Shown here one piece after another: positions 61,968-64,000 of a DNA stretch of 64,000 nt. Both the position numbers and the translations under genes were made by a program. The stretch's first letter is position 1. Every line of letters begins with the position of its first letter. Source of the stretch: Terribacillus aidingensis (GTDB lineage: Bacteria > Bacillota > Bacilli > Bacillales > Amphibacillaceae); NCBI RefSeq assembly GCF_040703035.1, contig NZ_CP159996.1, forward strand, positions 2,576,001 through 2,640,000. Reading direction: 5' to 3'. The notes beneath the pieces were generated by a model, which was given only the letters and a program-made list of their open reading frames with translations, had not been told where the DNA came from and made no database searches.

Positions 61968-64000
61968 TCATTCCTCATCTTCCATCACACGATAAGCTTC
62001 ATTAAACAATATCAGCTGGCAATCTATCAGCTCTTCCTGATCGCCTCTTGTTACATAATGATAGACTCCGTTTTCATCCTGCTCTCTTGCCTTGCTATTA
62101 TCCTTTAGCATGACATCCAGGATGTCCCGGATTCGTCGCTTGATAGGTCCGTCGAATATCGGGAAAAGGATTTCCACCCGCTTCTCCATATTCCTTGTCA
62201 TCATATCAGCTGAGGAAAGCTGTATCTTTTCCTCCCCATTATGATGGAAATAATAGATTCGCGTATGCTCCAAATATCTGCCGACAATACTCCGTACACG
62301 TATATTATCGCTCACACCCTTGATTCCAGGACGCAGGCAGCAAATGCCTCGGATGATTAAATCGATCTTGACACCGGCGATGGAAGCTTCATATAGCTTC
62401 TGAATGATTGGCTTATCGGTGATCGAGTTCATTTTCATGATAATTCGCCCGTTACCATACCGTTTATGTAAGCGAATCTCTTCATCAATCATACTGATCA
62501 TATCTGACCGGATATCAAATGGAGCTACCGACAGATGATGGAAGGTCGGTTTCTCAGTATAGCCGCTTAAGTAATTGAAAAAGTTAGTCGCATCAATGCC
62601 GAATTTCCGCTTGGAGGTAAACAGCCCCATGTCTGTATACAGCTTGGCCGTCTGATCATTATAGTTCCCTGTGCCAAGATGAACAAAGCGCTCAATTCGA
62701 TTATGCTTCTTCCGCACGACAAGTGTTATCTTGCTGTGCGTCTTCAGATGCGTCATACCATAGATAACGTGACAGCCGGACTTTTCCAGTTCCTTTGCCC
62801 ACTGTACATTATTTTCCTCATCAAAGCGTGCTTTCAGCTCGAACAGCACGGTAACCTGTTTCCCTTTTTCTGCTGCACGCTTTAACGCATCAATAATAGG
62901 CGAATCGCCGCTCACTCGGTAAAGCGTCTGCTTAATCGCCAGCACATCGGGATCATCTGCTGCTTTTGAAACGAAATCAACAATAGGCTCGAATGATTCA
63001 TACGGATGATGCAGGAATATATCCCGATCATTGATAGCATCAAATAAATTCTCATCTGTTCCGATTTCAGCAGGCGGCTGCGGGATGAGCGTCTCATAAA
63101 CTAGATGCTCCCGTTTTGCTGCAACAAGCTTGTAGAACTGCATCATTCGCGTCATGTCGATCGGTCCATCAATCTCATAGACATCCTTCCGATGGATATC
63201 CAGTGTCTCTGTCAGGAAGGTGATCATTTTGTAGTCATACTCTTGTTTTGGGATCTCCAGCCGGATAGCTGCTCCCCATTTACGTTTCTTGAGCTCTTTT
63301 TCTATTTCCTTCAATAAATCCCGGGCGCCTTCTTCATGAATCGTCATGTCAGCATTCCGTGTGATACGGAAAACTGTCACAGATTTAATTTGGTATCCGC
63401 GGAATAGCTTATAAATGTAGTGACTGATGATATCTTCCAGGAGAACAAAATGGAGTTCATCTTCCCTTGTATCCTCCAGCTGAATAAAGCGGTCCAGAAC
63501 AGCCGGCACCTGCACGATGGCTGTCTTCTGCTGAGCAGCTTCATCCATCTCATGCTCGTCCAATAAGGAGACAGCCAGATTCAGACTTTTGTTTAGAAGC
63601 ATTGGAAACGGACGATAAGCATCCACTGCCATCGGCGTAAGTACAGGGAATATTTCTTCTTCAAAATACGTTTCCAGACGAAGCAGCTGGGCACTGGACA
63701 GCTGCTCCATGTTCAATAATTCTACTTTCTCTTCTTTCAACTCCGGGATAATCACATCCTGGAATACACTGTTCTGCATCTCCACGAGACGATGCGCCTT
63801 TGCTCCAATTTTTTGAAGCTGCTGTTTTGGTGTCATACCAGCTTTATTTTCCGGCCGGTTGAATCCAGCTTTCACCTGATCCTTCAAACCAGCCACGCGC
63901 ACCATGAAAAACTCATCCAGATTAAAACTGAAAATCGACAGGAACTTTAGCCTTTCCAACAAAGGGTTGCGCTCATCAAGCGCTTCCTCCAGCACTCGTT
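61968..64000 (-). CDS. ppk1: Polyphosphate kinase 1 (5' end cut by window)
   Basis: About 677 codons, missing a short N-terminus beyond the right edge: the first visible codons read RVLEEALDERNPLLERLKFLSIFSFNLDEFFMVRVAG, normally preceded by about 20 residues. The catalytic phospho-histidine region is VIYGMTHLKTHSKITLVVRKK and RFVHLGTGNYN near residues 410-450. It makes inorganic polyphosphate from ATP. In many Bacillaceae an exopolyphosphatase gene is adjacent; none lies downstream here, so it may be upstream, outside the window. Confidence 0.95.
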   Translation of the reverse strand, partial: RVLEEALDERNPLLERLKFLSIFSFNLDEFFMVRVAGLKDQVKAGFNRPENKAGMTPKQQLQKIGAKAHRLVEMQNSVFQDVIIPELKEEKVELLNMEQLSSAQLLRLETYFEEEIFPVLTPMAVDAYRPFPMLLNKSLNLAVSLLDEHEMDEAAQQKTAIVQVPAVLDRFIQLEDTREDELHFVLLEDIISHYIYKLFRGYQIKSVTVFRITRNADMTIHEEGARDLLKEIEKELKKRKWGAAIRLEIPKQEYDYKMITFLTETLDIHRKDVYEIDGPIDMTRMMQFYKLVAAKREHLVYETLIPQPPAEIGTDENLFDAINDRDIFLHHPYESFEPIVDFVSKAADDPDVLAIKQTLYRVSGDSPIIDALKRAAEKGKQVTVLFELKARFDEENNVQWAKELEKSGCHVIYGMTHLKTHSKITLVVRKKHNRIERFVHLGTGNYNDQTAKLYTDMGLFTSKRKFGIDATNFFNYLSGYTEKPTFHHLSVAPFDIRSDMISMIDEEIRLHKRYGNGRIIMKMNSITDKPIIQKLYEASIAGVKIDLIIRGICCLRPGIKGVSDNIRVRSIVGRYLEHTRIYYFHHNGEEKIQLSSADMMTRNMEKRVEILFPIFDGPIKRRIRDILDVMLKDNSKAREQDENGVYHYVTRGDQEELIDCQLILFNEAYRVMEDEE

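Overview
The window reads as a low-GC Gram-positive chromosome of the Bacillaceae. Several gene pairs and operons match Bacillus subtilis gene orders: ywrD with ywrBA, ydgG-ydgH, yerO-yerP (swrC), lic, yhjC-yhjB, the Zur-controlled yciC/rpsN2 set, putBC and ydaK/M/J. Shine-Dalgarno sites are strong and AGGAGG-like. CcpA cre boxes, Zur boxes and TetR operators can be read directly. A halotolerant genus such as Terribacillus would fit, but that is a guess. Both ends cut a gene: an alcohol-dehydrogenase-like MDR protein on the left and polyphosphate kinase on the right. I saw no rRNA, tRNA, CRISPR array, insertion sequence or prophage.

Layout. 1-9.9 kb holds housekeeping and hypothetical genes: ThuA, a split chromate transporter with a gamma-glutamyltransferase, two HAD phosphatases, two alpha/beta hydrolases and small membrane proteins. 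9.9-13.0 kb is an MMPL exporter with its MarR regulator. 13.2-13.4 kb is a decayed fragment of a GH30 glycosidase. 14.3-18.3 kb is a lic-type oligo-beta-glucoside PTS operon with its PRD regulator. 18.4-22.7 kb is a divergent TetR/RND efflux pair (yerO/swrC) with a matching operator in front of each gene. 23.4-28.2 kb is a gas vesicle cluster, in transcription order gvpQ-A-O(R)-F-G-L-S-K-J-T-U; it has no gvpN. 28.5-31.6 kb has an AraC regulator, a LysE exporter and a yhjCB sodium symporter pair. 31.8-32.2 kb is a repeat-rich intergenic stretch. 32.2-37.0 kb is a gluconate operon with a divergent RpiR-type regulator. 37.0-41.3 kb is a second beta-glucoside PTS operon with a GH1 phospho-glucosidase and a GntR regulator. 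41.5-47.6 kb contains an orphan Rap protein, a pentapeptide-repeat protein, a PucR-type regulator and a chemoreceptor. 47.6-51.4 kb is a zinc-starvation island: three COG0523 GTPases, a zinc-free S14 and two Zur boxes. 51.9-54.4 kb is the proline catabolic operon. 54.6-61.2 kb is an exopolysaccharide region, and 62-64 kb is polyphosphate kinase.

The part most worth attention is 54.6-61.2 kb. A membrane-anchored GH10 hydrolase is paired with a cellulose-synthase-like GT2 enzyme carrying two PilZ-like domains. Next comes a compact ydaK-ydaM-ydaJ operon (degenerate GGDEF membrane protein, GT2 synthase, GH8-like hydrolase) that lacks ydaL and ydaN. Between its promoter and its first gene lies a leader RNA. 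The 3' half of this leader matches, from memory, the c-di-GMP-II riboswitch, and it overlaps an intrinsic terminator. If correct, c-di-GMP would act on this region at the RNA level (riboswitch) and at the protein level (PilZ, degenerate GGDEF).
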